Below are positions 7,713 to 15,198 of a stretch of DNA of 19,473 bases, one piece after another. Both the position numbers and the translations under genes were made by a program. The DNA lies in assembly GCA_964497585.1 (NCBI GenBank), contig CAZCDS010000092.1, positions 1-19,473 on the forward strand, in the 5' to 3' direction. This stretch comes from CAZCDS01 sp964497585 (GTDB lineage Bacteria; Desulfobacterota; Desulfomonilia; Desulfomonilales; Desulfomonilaceae). The notes below the pieces were generated by a model. The model did no database searches and had not been told where the DNA came from. It worked only from the letters and a program-made list of their open reading frames with translations. Position 1 is the first letter of the stretch, and the number at the start of each line of letters is the position of its first letter.

Positions 7713-9416
7713 ATGCGCGACCAGGACGACCGAAACGAGACCTACTATCGATCTCTGAAACGAAACATGATTCTCATCATGATCCTGGTGTCGGTGACAC
7801 CCCTGATGGTCATCGCGGGGACCATCCTCTATTACTTCGACGTCTCCTACAGTAAGCGAGTCGAGGACCACCTCCGAGTGCTCGTCAAGAAGCACGCGCA
7901 GAACGTAAACACGTTCCTCGACGCAAATCTTGCCAGCATCAAGTTCATCGCCAGCTCGTTTCCGGACAAGAAACTCGCGGACAAGAAATTTCTCAACAGG
8001 CTTCTCGCGACACTCAGAGAGGAACATGGCCGCTCATTCGTCGATCTGGGACTCGTGGATGAAAACGGTCTCCAGGTTGCCTATGCCGGACCGTTCCATT
8101 TGGAGGGCGCGGATTATGCCAAGGCGGAGTGGTTCAAAGAGGCCATTGGGCGACACTGGTACATCAGTGACGTCTTCGAAGGGCTGCGCGACCTGCCTCA
8201 TTTCATCATAGCCGTACGGGGTGAGAACGACGGGCGGCGCTGGATACTGAGGGCCACCGTCGACTTTGATGCCTTCAATCTTATTGTCAAGAACATTCGC
8301 ATTGGAGCTACCGGCTTTGCCTTCATCATCAACCGGAAGGGCGAATTTCAAACTGACTCCCGTTTTGTAGGCGCGTTGCCCACAGACAAGTACCTCAATT
8401 TCCTGAAAACGGTCGGAAAAGGCCCGCTGGACGTTACCGTCAAGAGGCTGCGCAATGCCTCACAGGATGAGATCCTCTGTTTCATGGCTCCTCTCAAAAA
8501 CGGAGACTGGCTGCTCGGCTATCAGCAGAAAGCGGCCGATGCCTATTCGGTGCTCTACAAAGCTCGCAGGATAGCCTTGGGGATCTTCGCGGTGGGCGGC
8601 TTGGGTATCATCCTGGCAGCGGTGTACCTGTCAAACCGTATGATTAAACGCATCAGTTTGGCCGACGCCCAAAAGGCGATGATGAACGAGCAGGTGATTG
8701 AAGCAGGAAAGCTCGCGTCTGTGGGCGAACTCGCCGCGGGCATTGCTCACGAAATCAATAACCCCGTCGCTATAATGGTGGAGGAGGCTGGCTGGATAGA
8801 GGACTTGCTCGAGGAAGAAGAGTTGAAGGCATGTGACAATGTTCAGGAATTCCGGCGAGCGCTCTGGCAGATTAGGACCCAGGGCAAGCGTTGTAAGGAG
8901 ATCACCCACAAACTTCTGAGCTTTGCAAGAAAAACCGACCCGATCCCCGCACGATTGCAGCTCAATGAACTCGTGGAAGAGGTGGTCGCGCTCTGCGACA
9001 CACGCGCGCGGTACGACAGCGTCAGCCTTGTGACGAATCTTGACCCGCAACTGCCCCGCGTGGAGGTTGCGCCATCCGAGATACAGCAGGTGGTGCTCAA
9101 TCTCATCAACAACAGTCTCGACGCAATGGACTCAAAAGGCGGAAAGCTTGAGATAACCACCAGGACAGAGGATGCTTTCGCCGTGATCGATGTGGCTGAC
9201 GAGGGCCCTGGAATACCTGCGGCCAACCTTCAACGCATATTCGATCCGTTTTTCACGACCAAGCCCGTTGGTCAAGGAACGGGGCTCGGTTTGTCGATTT
9301 GCTACGGCATCGTCAAGAAACTCGGAGGCGACATCAGCGTGAACAGCGCCATGGGTATCGGAACCACCTTTCACGTCAAGATTCCGATGCAGGAGGGACA
9401 GGCCCGGGTCCAGTAA
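7713..9416 (+). CDS. membrane sensor histidine kinase with periplasmic Cache-like domain
   Basis: This 567-residue sensor kinase has a membrane helix at 18-42 and a periplasmic region at about 43-284 resembling a double Cache (dCache) ligand-binding domain; WFKEAI and GFAFIINRKGEF are characteristic strings. A second helix (285-306) and a short linker lead to the kinase core. The H box ELAAGIAHEINNP puts the phosphorylated His at 346. The N box is NLINNSLDAM (463-472), the G1 box DEGPGIP (496-502), the F box DPFFTTK and the G2 box GTGLGLS (522-528). The protein lacks its own receiver domain. The frame extends to a TTG at 7683. I chose the ATG at 7713, after AGGCAGG, because it puts the membrane helix near the N-terminus; ATG 7689 is also possible. 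A sigma-54 promoter precedes it and three receivers follow, their likely phosphate acceptors. Confidence 0.93.
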   Translation: MRDQDDRNETYYRSLKRNMILIMILVSVTPLMVIAGTILYYFDVSYSKRVEDHLRVLVKKHAQNVNTFLDANLASIKFIASSFPDKKLADKKFLNRLLATLREEHGRSFVDLGLVDENGLQVAYAGPFHLEGADYAKAEWFKEAIGRHWYISDVFEGLRDLPHFIIAVRGENDGRRWILRATVDFDAFNLIVKNIRIGATGFAFIINRKGEFQTDSRFVGALPTDKYLNFLKTVGKGPLDVTVKRLRNASQDEILCFMAPLKNGDWLLGYQQKAADAYSVLYKARRIALGIFAVGGLGIILAAVYLSNRMIKRISLADAQKAMMNEQVIEAGKLASVGELAAGIAHEINNPVAIMVEEAGWIEDLLEEEELKACDNVQEFRRALWQIRTQGKRCKEITHKLLSFARKTDPIPARLQLNELVEEVVALCDTRARYDSVSLVTNLDPQLPRVEVAPSEIQQVVLNLINNSLDAMDSKGGKLEITTRTEDAFAVIDVADEGPGIPAANLQRIFDPFFTTKPVGQGTGLGLSICYGIVKKLGGDISVNSAMGIGTTFHVKIPMQEGQARVQ

Positions 9417-9489
9417 GAATATCGCGCCGGGGCTCTGTGCAGCGTAACAGGTCATGAGAACCCTAGCAGATGAACGGAGGAGAACCACA

Positions 9490-9924
9490 ATGAAACCCAT
9501 CACGATAATGCTCGTTGACGACGAAGCGCCCTTCGTGGAAACGATGGCAAAACGTCTCAGGAAAAGGAATTTCGACATTATCCCTGCGTTCGGGGGTCGG
9601 GAAGCACTCGAAATGCTGGACACTGACGGGAACGTCGACATTGTCATTCTTGACGTAAAGATGCCGGGAATGGACGGTATTGAGACGCTCAGAGAGATCA
9701 AGAGAAATCACCCGCTCGTAGAGGTCATCATGCTCACAGGCCATGCCACGGTGGAAAGCGCCATTGAAGGCATGAAGCTGGGAGCGTACGATTACCTGAT
9801 GAAACCCTGCGACATGGACATCCTCATGGCGAAGGTGGCCGAGGCAGGGGCGAAAAAGGCCAGACACGAGGAAAAGATTCTCGAAGCCCAGATGAAAGAG
9901 ATAACTTTGAGAAGAGGCTTCTGA
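9490..9924 (+). CDS. single-domain response regulator (receiver 1)
   Basis: This 144-residue protein consists only of a CheY-like receiver domain plus a short helical tail (about 120-144, KKARHEEKILEAQMKEI). The acidic pair D10-D11, phospho-acceptor D55 (VILDVKMPGMDG), switch T83 (MLTGHA) and K105 (YLMKP) are all present, so it should be phosphorylated normally. It has no DNA-binding or enzymatic output domain. The start is the ATG at 9490, preceded by GGAGGAG; an upstream ATG at 9454 is in frame but lacks such a site. It lies 73 bases after the kinase stop and is followed after 11 bases by the second receiver. It is closest in sequence to the third receiver, as in GGREALxxM and EGMxLGAxDYLMKP. 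It probably relays phosphate or binds a partner protein. Confidence 0.93.
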   Translation: MKPITIMLVDDEAPFVETMAKRLRKRNFDIIPAFGGREALEMLDTDGNVDIVILDVKMPGMDGIETLREIKRNHPLVEVIMLTGHATVESAIEGMKLGAYDYLMKPCDMDILMAKVAEAGAKKARHEEKILEAQMKEITLRRGF

Positions 9925-9935
9925 GGAGGCTTGAC

Positions 9936-10337
9936 ATGGCGTTAGAAAACGGCCTGCAGTCTCGTCCCAGAGCAGTCCTTCTCGTTGACGACGAAGTCGC
10001 GTACGTTGAAATAGTTTCCAAAAGACTCACCAAAAGGAATTTCGCGGTAACTGCTGCTCTGAGCGGTGGCGCAGGCATTCAGGCGCTCCGTAAAGAGGAC
10101 TTCGACGTCGCGGTTCTTGATCTGAAGATGGGTGACATGGACGGAATTGAGGTACTCAAGATCTTCAAAAAGATGTGCCCGGAAATGGCGGTGATCATGC
10201 TCACCGGCCACGGTTCTGAGCAGGCTGCACGGGACGGGATGGCGTACGGAGCCTTTGACTACCTGACCAAACCGTGCGAACTGGAAGACCTGGTGGCAAA
10301 GATCCAGCAAGCGTGCGAGAGGAGGGGAAAAGGATGA
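9936..10337 (+). CDS. single-domain response regulator (receiver 2, divergent)
   Basis: This 133-residue receiver-only protein is the middle of three. The acidic pair D18-D19, phospho-acceptor D62, T90 and K112 are kept. The usual KMPGMDG loop after the phospho-acceptor reads KMGDMDG here, so the conserved proline is missing. The region after the switch threonine also differs from its neighbours (GHGSEQAARDGMAYGA instead of GHATVESAIEGMKLGA). It has a ten-residue N-terminal extension and almost no tail. AGGAGG precedes the ATG, and the stop codon overlaps the start of the next gene (ATGA at 10334-10337), implying coupled translation. The DNA still shares long identical stretches with receiver 1 (for example CTCGTTGACGACGAAG), which points to tandem duplication followed by specialisation. 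Confidence 0.92.
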   Translation: MALENGLQSRPRAVLLVDDEVAYVEIVSKRLTKRNFAVTAALSGGAGIQALRKEDFDVAVLDLKMGDMDGIEVLKIFKKMCPEMAVIMLTGHGSEQAARDGMAYGAFDYLTKPCELEDLVAKIQQACERRGKG

Positions 10338-10744
10338 GTCGTTTTCGCGTGCTGCTCGTAGACGATGAAGAAGGATTTCTCGCCCCGCTTGTCAAGAGGC
10401 TCTCGAAACGCAAATTGGACGTGAGTTGGGCTACGGGCGGGCGTGAGGCATTGGACAAGATGCGGGATTCCCCGGTGGACGTCGTGGTTCTCGATGTCAA
10501 AATGCCCGACTTGGACGGGATCACGACCCTTGCCCAAATGAAGAAACTCGATCCCTCGGTCGAAGTGATCATGCTCACCGGCCACGCGAGTCTGGAAGCT
10601 GCCATGGAAGGCATGCGGCTCGGAGCTTTCGACTACCTCATGAAGCCGGCGGATTTCAACGAACTGTTCTACAAGCTCGAAGACGCATTCAAGCGGAAAG
10701 TATGCCAAGAGAAGACAAGCGAGTGCTCGATTGCCGGCAACTAG
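10334..10744 (+). CDS. single-domain response regulator (receiver 3)
   Basis: This 136-residue receiver-only protein has intact acidic residues D10-D11, phospho-acceptor D54 (VVLDVKMPDLDG), T82 (MLTGHA) and K104 (YLMKP). A tail of about 20 residues (KRKVCQEKTSECSIAGN) contains two cysteines. The start ATG overlaps the stop of receiver 2 by four bases, with GGGGAAAAGG as ribosome site; an in-frame upstream start at 10274 would run back through receiver 2 and is not credible. With no output domain it must act by protein-protein contact, by passing phosphate on, or as a phosphate sink. It is the last gene of the kinase operon and is followed by strong hairpins. Confidence 0.93.
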   Translation: MSRFRVLLVDDEEGFLAPLVKRLSKRKLDVSWATGGREALDKMRDSPVDVVVLDVKMPDLDGITTLAQMKKLDPSVEVIMLTGHASLEAAMEGMRLGAFDYLMKPADFNELFYKLEDAFKRKVCQEKTSECSIAGN

Positions 10745-10752
10745 AGGGACTC

Positions 10753-10789
10753 GCGCGTAGGGGGACGCGCCTGTGAAGATAGCGTCCCC
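10753..10789 (+). terminator. overlapping hairpins after the receiver operon
   Basis: GCGCGT (10753-10758) pairs with ACGCGC (10765-10770) around a 6-base loop. GGGGACGC (10761-10768) pairs perfectly with GCGTCCCC (10782-10789) around a 13-base loop. The two stems share bases, so they exclude each other. They start 9 bases after the last receiver stop. No U-tract follows, so this is either an unusual terminator or an mRNA 3' stabilising structure. Confidence 0.5.
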
Positions 10790-11357
10790 ATGGGTATCCC
10801 CCCTCGAACCGACTTCCCGAGAGAGCCAAACCCGACTTAACAGATACCATTATTGCGATACGTCCAATGGTGGGGATGGCATGGGTCCTTTTCGATAGAA
10901 TTCCGAGCGTGAGACAGGCCCTGTATTCATGGAAGCCTCAAGACGGTGAACACGTGCCTTCAGTAAAGCAATTTCGGACCTCTCTCAACATCAGCCCGTT
11001 CCCGAGGCTGGAACACTCTGTCGTTTCCGTCTATCCTAGATCAAGAGCCTTTCTTGGGCTGGAATAGACACCATCCGTGGAGCGCAGCCGCCTTCACCGC
11101 GCCGAATCTCTTCCCTTTGATCTTCTTCTTGAACAATTCTCTGTCGGACATTTCCTGTTCCTCCTTCAGAGGTATGATCTCCACTTTCACGATGTTAGAT
11201 GCAACGAGGAACCCGGAGGATTCACGGCCCGGACAAGATTTTCGAGGGACCTGAATCCAGGATCATGCTGCCCTCTTGCCATGTCGGGCGTCTTGGCACC
11301 CTGAGAGTCGAGAGGGAGGGCTTGCAGCAGGTCGGCGCCGCTACTATTTGTCATGGT
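10790..11357. other. gene-poor stretch before the transposase remnant
   Basis: I find no convincing long gene in these 568 bases. They lie between the receiver operon and the decayed ISKra4-like transposase, and part may belong to the 3' end of that element. The only gene-like piece is the short minus-strand frame at 11041-11151. Confidence 0.5.
11041..11151 (-). CDS. possible small basic protein or gene fragment (36 aa)
   Basis: This minus-strand frame begins at an ATG with a good AAGGAGGAACAG ribosome site. It encodes a lysine-rich peptide (MSDRELFKKKIKGKRFGAVK...). The frame stays open upstream of the ATG for at least 40 codons (a stretch reads GFLVASNIVKVEIIPLKEEQ), so it may be the surviving part of a longer broken gene. 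No family is recognised. It sits next to the transposase remnant, in DNA that looks generally decayed. Confidence 0.3.
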   Translation of the reverse strand: MSDRELFKKKIKGKRFGAVKAAALHGWCLFQPKKGS

Positions 11358-12564
11358 TCATGTTGCGCACTGCAGCTCTTGATTCCGGATTTCGCGTGGG
11401 TCCGCATCGTCCACACCGTAGAGGCGTTTCCTTTCCGATTCGCGACCATGTTTCCAAAAGGAGTCTCGGTCATTGTTGATGTGAACGGCTCGTAGGCGGA
11501 TTACGCTCACTGCTCCCTGAGCCGTCCAGCTCATTCCGGTGGGTTCCAGCCTGTCGTTGATCACGTTGCGACGGCGCTCTCAATGACCCCGCTTCCCATG
11601 GGGGAGCCTTTTGCCAGGCAGATCTCGCCCCTCATGCTCGGATCGTCCCGTTCCAGGTACCCGATCACTTGCTTGAAGGCATAGATCTTACTTTTGGAGA
11701 GCTTGTGCTTGGTAAGCATCTGCCTCAAACCCCCGACAAGCGTGCCCGCCTTTCCGACCAAGAGCCTTCTCAGTCGCTCGGTCAGGAACGCCCTGTCCTC
11801 AGGGCTGTTCGCCCCATGGAGGCACTATGCTGCCTTGGTCGGCTGCTCAAGGACATGGAAGATGCTCGGGACAAAAAAGGCAGTACGAAAATACCCTTAC
11901 GCCTGATTCCACAGTGATCGCTCGCCGTCCAGGATACAGGCCGGCTCGCTGCCTTCCGGTAAACGCTGAGCCACAGCCCTCTTCAGGCGTACAACCGTCT
12001 TGTCGGGACCATCGGCGAGGCTTCCCCATATCTGTTTGTTTTCGTGCTTGGGCCTGGAGCCTGAGCTTTCCTGATCGGACATCTCGTGCACCATGTTGTG
12101 GGCCGTTCGTACATGACTCGGGGGTGGTATACACTGATGTTACCGTCGCCATCCTATTCCTTCCAGGCTTGGCCAGGTTGGTGGCTTTTACTTGGGTCTC
12201 CGTCCTTTCGCGATTGGGTTTGGGAATGCCCCCCCTTCTTGCCCATCGTGGCAACGCTCACCACGGCCTCTGGAGAAACTTCCGGTAGGGCCTTCTCCTC
12301 ATAGTACTGCGGCACATCCTCGCTCAGCTATCCGACAATGCCCTCCAGAGACCGAAGAGGGATCTTCACCGGAAAAAACGAATCGACTATCTCCACTCCA
12401 TTCCCGTAACCGGTGTTGACCGCCAACCGAGATGAGACTTCCTGAACCACTGAGGAATCACCGCTGCGGGACAGATTCAGTTCGCCGTCCAACCGGGAGA
12501 AGCCCGATCATCGCGGAAGATGGCAGTGAGCCCGGCGAATGGAGACGGAAGTGAAAATTGAGCA
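11358..12564 (-). pseudogene. ISKra4-like IS element transposase remnant, multiply frameshifted
   Basis: Pieced together across frames on the minus strand, this region reads as an ISKra4-family transposase. In order it shows FSRLDGELNL (about 12500-12470), PVKIPLRSLEGIVG, SEDVPQYYEEK, NRMATVTSVY, RPKHENKQIWGSL, CILDGE, IFHVLEQPTKAA, LSKSKIYAFKQVIGY, GSPMGSGVIESAVAT and INDRLEPTGMSWTAQGA, then LRAVHINNDRDSFWKH. These match the family's usual order and its GSGVIE...DR...GM.W C-terminal block. Stops interrupt it at 12508-12510, 12328-12330 and 11825-11827. Frames change at a run of seven C (12229-12235), near 12100-12120, near 11900 and at 11561-11564. At the last site a single missing base separates GVIESAVAT from VINDR. 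The element may extend to about 12.9 kb and below 11.35 kb, but I could not find terminal repeats. It cannot make an active enzyme. Confidence 0.85.
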
Positions 12565-12955
12565 GCAGGTTCGATTCCCGTCCCGAAGGTACGCGTATCG
12601 GGCCCGCTGCACGAACCACACTACCCCTTTGAGCATCGAACCAATCTGAGCAATTGCCCGTCCCAGTTCCGGAAGAGAGAATACGCGCCCGTATGTACGC
12701 CAAGGAGTACTGTGGCGTGATCGCGGGCCGATTGCAGGGCAAAATCCGTCTCAGAGGAGTTCGCCACCCAAGAGGCATGGCCGCATTGACGGAAGTCCTC
12801 AGGGAATCGGAACGTGCTCTTACCACCTCCATGAAGGATGGAAATCACCTACATATCGGCCTTTCGACCGTGTCTGCCGGCGTACTTGACCCGTCTCCTC
12901 GTGCTATGCTTCACTCGTCCGGGGCGAGTGCCAAATTTCATTGGGGAGGCCTTCC

Positions 12956-13579
12956 ATGGCTCTCTATGATGCGACTATGCCGATAAGACACGGAATGGTA
13001 ACCTTTCCCGGCGATCCCTCGTTCAAAATGGAGCCGTTCTTTCAACGCGCAAAGGGCGATCCCTTCAACCTTGCACTCATGTCGATGGGGACCCACCTGG
13101 GCACGCACGTCGACCCTCCTGCACACTATCTGGACAGCGGAGCCACCGTGGACCGGATACCCCTCGAGACCCTGGTGGGACCGGGCGTGGTGCTCGACAT
13201 GACCGACCGAGAGTGCGTGGATCGTCAGGCCCTTGAGGCGTCGGAACTGGGAGACCATGTCCGGGTGTTGCTCAAGACGGACAACTCCCCGCGGCTCCAC
13301 GAGTCGACTTTTCACGAGAACTATGTCTACCTCACGGAGGACGGGGCGGAGTACCTGGTGGAACGGAGCGTGTGTCTCGTGGGGAACGACTACCTCTCTA
13401 TCGAAAAATACATGAATCCGGGAGCGCCTGTCCATCTGACTCTGTTGAAAGCCGGAATCCTTATCGTCGAGGGAGTGAACCTCGTTGACGTCCCGCCCGG
13501 GCCCTGCGAGGTCTTCTGCCTGCCTCTCCGAATTAAAGGGGCGGACGGCGCGCCGGCTCGCGTGCTTATTCGCACCTGA
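12956..13579 (+). CDS. cyclase-family (KynB-like) metal-dependent hydrolase
   Basis: This 207-residue cytoplasmic protein belongs to the cyclase family, which includes arylformamidase (KynB) and other amide or lactone hydrolases. The metal-binding motif HxGTHxDxPxH appears as THLGTHVDPPAH at 46-57, with T46 replacing the first His but H47, H51, D53 and H57 present. The early FPGDP (17-21) is also typical. The chosen start ATG follows GGGGAGGCCTTCC; an in-frame TTG at 12941 has no such site. The length is normal for the family. It stands alone on the + strand downstream of the dead transposase and converges with atoE. There are no tryptophan-degradation neighbours, so KynB activity in particular is not supported. 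The substrate is unknown, perhaps a small amide, lactone or ester. Confidence 0.87.
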   Translation: MALYDATMPIRHGMVTFPGDPSFKMEPFFQRAKGDPFNLALMSMGTHLGTHVDPPAHYLDSGATVDRIPLETLVGPGVVLDMTDRECVDRQALEASELGDHVRVLLKTDNSPRLHESTFHENYVYLTEDGAEYLVERSVCLVGNDYLSIEKYMNPGAPVHLTLLKAGILIVEGVNLVDVPPGPCEVFCLPLRIKGADGAPARVLIRT

Positions 13580-13775
13580 TACCATTTCTCTTCCACCCGC
13601 GAGGCAGGAGATCTCCGCGTGAGGGTCGTGCTCACCTGCCTGCGATAGGATTGACGGCGGCAGGAACGCCCCCCTACAGAGCCTATCCCCCTGCTCCCGG
13701 GAAAATGTTGGCGTCGGGGAAAATGCTGTCGTTCTGAACGTGCAGCGGAACGTCGGACGGGTCGGAGGAGGCAGT

Positions 13776-13797
13776 GGGGTCCCCCGCAGGGGACCCC
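13776..13797. terminator. perfect 9-bp hairpin between convergent genes
   Basis: GGGGTCCCC, a CGCA loop and GGGGACCCC form a perfect, very GC-rich hairpin. It lies 7 bases beyond the atoE stop and about 200 bases beyond the cyclase stop. No T-run follows on either strand. Its position between convergent genes suggests a two-way terminator or transcript-end stabiliser. Confidence 0.5.
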
Positions 13798-13803
13798 GCC
13801 TGC

Positions 13804-15198
13804 TCACACCATGGGCAAGATGAGAAAGGCAATGGAGGTTATGACGAAGTAGACGATGAATACGAGGATCAGCCATCCCATGATCTCACGAAACTCCAGC
13901 TTTGCCACGGCCAGCATCGCGATCGCCCAGAACGGCTGGATCATATCCGTGAGCATGTCACCCCACGCATAGGTGAGGACTGTCTTGGGAATACTCACGC
14001 CCAGTTGTTTTGCCGCAGGGATCAGGTAGGGTGCGGTCACTGCCCACTCTCCACCGCCGGACGGGATGAGATAGTTGAGTAGTCCCGCATACCAGTAGAT
14101 GATCAAGAGATAGGTGGCCGGCGTAGAAATGGCCACGAACGCACTTGTCATTGCGGTAGCAAGCGCGGTGAACTTGAATAGTCCGAAGATACCCGCGTAG
14201 AAGGGGAACTGAATCACGATGCCCCAGGTCGCCTTACCCGCGTCTTCAGAAGCTTTCAGGAACGACCAGGGTCTCCAGTGGAAAAGTATCCCCAACATCA
14301 AGAACAACATGTTTATGTTGTTGAGGTTAAGGATTCTTCCAATTCCCTTGGCATTGAGTTCCATTCCCAACCAGATCAGACCGGCCGCGGCAACGATGAT
14401 ATTGAAACCCGGCCACCAGTTCATCCAATGGGAAGCGGACTCGTACTGAGCCGGTTTCTCCGGTCCCTCGTAAATCTTGAGCTGGTCCAGGAGTTCCGGC
14501 TTGATCTTGTAGGTCTTTTCCTTGGGAGGATGCATCGCCGTCATGAGGGCGGTCACGCAGATGACCACGATGATCGCCAGGATGATGTTGAATGGTGTGA
14601 AGATCGTGTCCCAGGGGGTTATCGTGGCACCCAGCAGTTTCGTTTTGATCAGGAAGTTGTCGGGCGTGTTGACCAGCAGCGGTGCTGAGCCGGTGAGTCC
14701 CGAATGCCAGGTGCAGCCCAACCCCAGATAGGCTGCGGCTACGAGAAGCCTGTAATCAGTGTTGGGGTTTCTTCGAATGACGAACAGAGCGAACATGGCA
14801 CTGCCGATAATGCTAAGCCCCCAGCTTATCCACGCGGTTATCATGGAGAAGAGGCACATAGCCAAGATGGCTTGGGCCGGCCTCTCAGGGTTGGGCAGGC
14901 CCGAAAGCCAGTCGAGAATGCGCCTAACCGGGGGGGAGCAGGCCAGGATGTACCCGGTCATCATGATCAAACACATCTGCATGCCGAACTTGAGGAGTAC
15001 CCAGAAGCCTTTCCCCCAGGCCACGAGCGCCCCTTTCGGAGTGGTGTCGCCCCAGATGAGGGCCATGATGAAGGTGATTATGCTCAGTATCCACACAATG
15101 ACGAGAGCGTCGGGAATCCATCGTTCCGTCCATCGGGTAAGTCCATCACCCATGGCCTTCAACATGCCGGGCGAAGACTCGTTTGCTTGCGCTGACAT
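13804..15198 (-). CDS. atoE: AtoE-type short-chain fatty acid transporter
   Basis: This 464-residue inner-membrane protein matches the AtoE family, which takes up short-chain fatty acids such as acetoacetate and butyrate. It is hydrophobic throughout, with about 10-12 predicted membrane helices. Family-typical strings are LTRWTERWIPDALV at the N-terminus, the TWHSGLTGSAPLLVNTP stretch mid-protein, and SGGGEWAVTAPYLIPAA followed by WGDMLTDMIQPFWA near the C-terminus. A cytoplasmic loop at about 225-260 (KEKTYKIKPELLDQLKIYEG) separates two halves. The length is right for the family. The start ATG is preceded by AGGAGGAGA, a very strong ribosome site. No atoDAB genes are adjacent, so the intracellular fate of the substrate is not shown here. 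In a syntroph or sulfate reducer it could import butyrate-like acids for oxidation or let them leave; this is inference. Confidence 0.92.
   Translation of the reverse strand: MSAQANESSPGMLKAMGDGLTRWTERWIPDALVIVWILSIITFIMALIWGDTTPKGALVAWGKGFWVLLKFGMQMCLIMMTGYILACSPPVRRILDWLSGLPNPERPAQAILAMCLFSMITAWISWGLSIIGSAMFALFVIRRNPNTDYRLLVAAAYLGLGCTWHSGLTGSAPLLVNTPDNFLIKTKLLGATITPWDTIFTPFNIILAIIVVICVTALMTAMHPPKEKTYKIKPELLDQLKIYEGPEKPAQYESASHWMNWWPGFNIIVAAAGLIWLGMELNAKGIGRILNLNNINMLFLMLGILFHWRPWSFLKASEDAGKATWGIVIQFPFYAGIFGLFKFTALATAMTSAFVAISTPATYLLIIYWYAGLLNYLIPSGGGEWAVTAPYLIPAAKQLGVSIPKTVLTYAWGDMLTDMIQPFWAIAMLAVAKLEFREIMGWLILVFIVYFVITSIAFLILPMV

Noticed and set aside
12564..12585. tRNA-like T-arm (CAGGTTCGATTCCCGTCCCG)
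   Set aside because: The T-stem has a mismatch, no matching 5' acceptor strand or cloverleaf lies upstream, and the region reads as the transposase remnant on the other strand.
12886..12910. TTGACC and TATGCT upstream of the cyclase gene as a sigma-70 promoter
   Set aside because: The spacer is only 13 bases, too short for a working -35/-10 pair.
12938..13876. 312-codon minus-strand frame opposite the cyclase gene
   Set aside because: It is a shadow of the + strand cyclase, which has clear family motifs and a ribosome site; the antisense product has no recognisable features.
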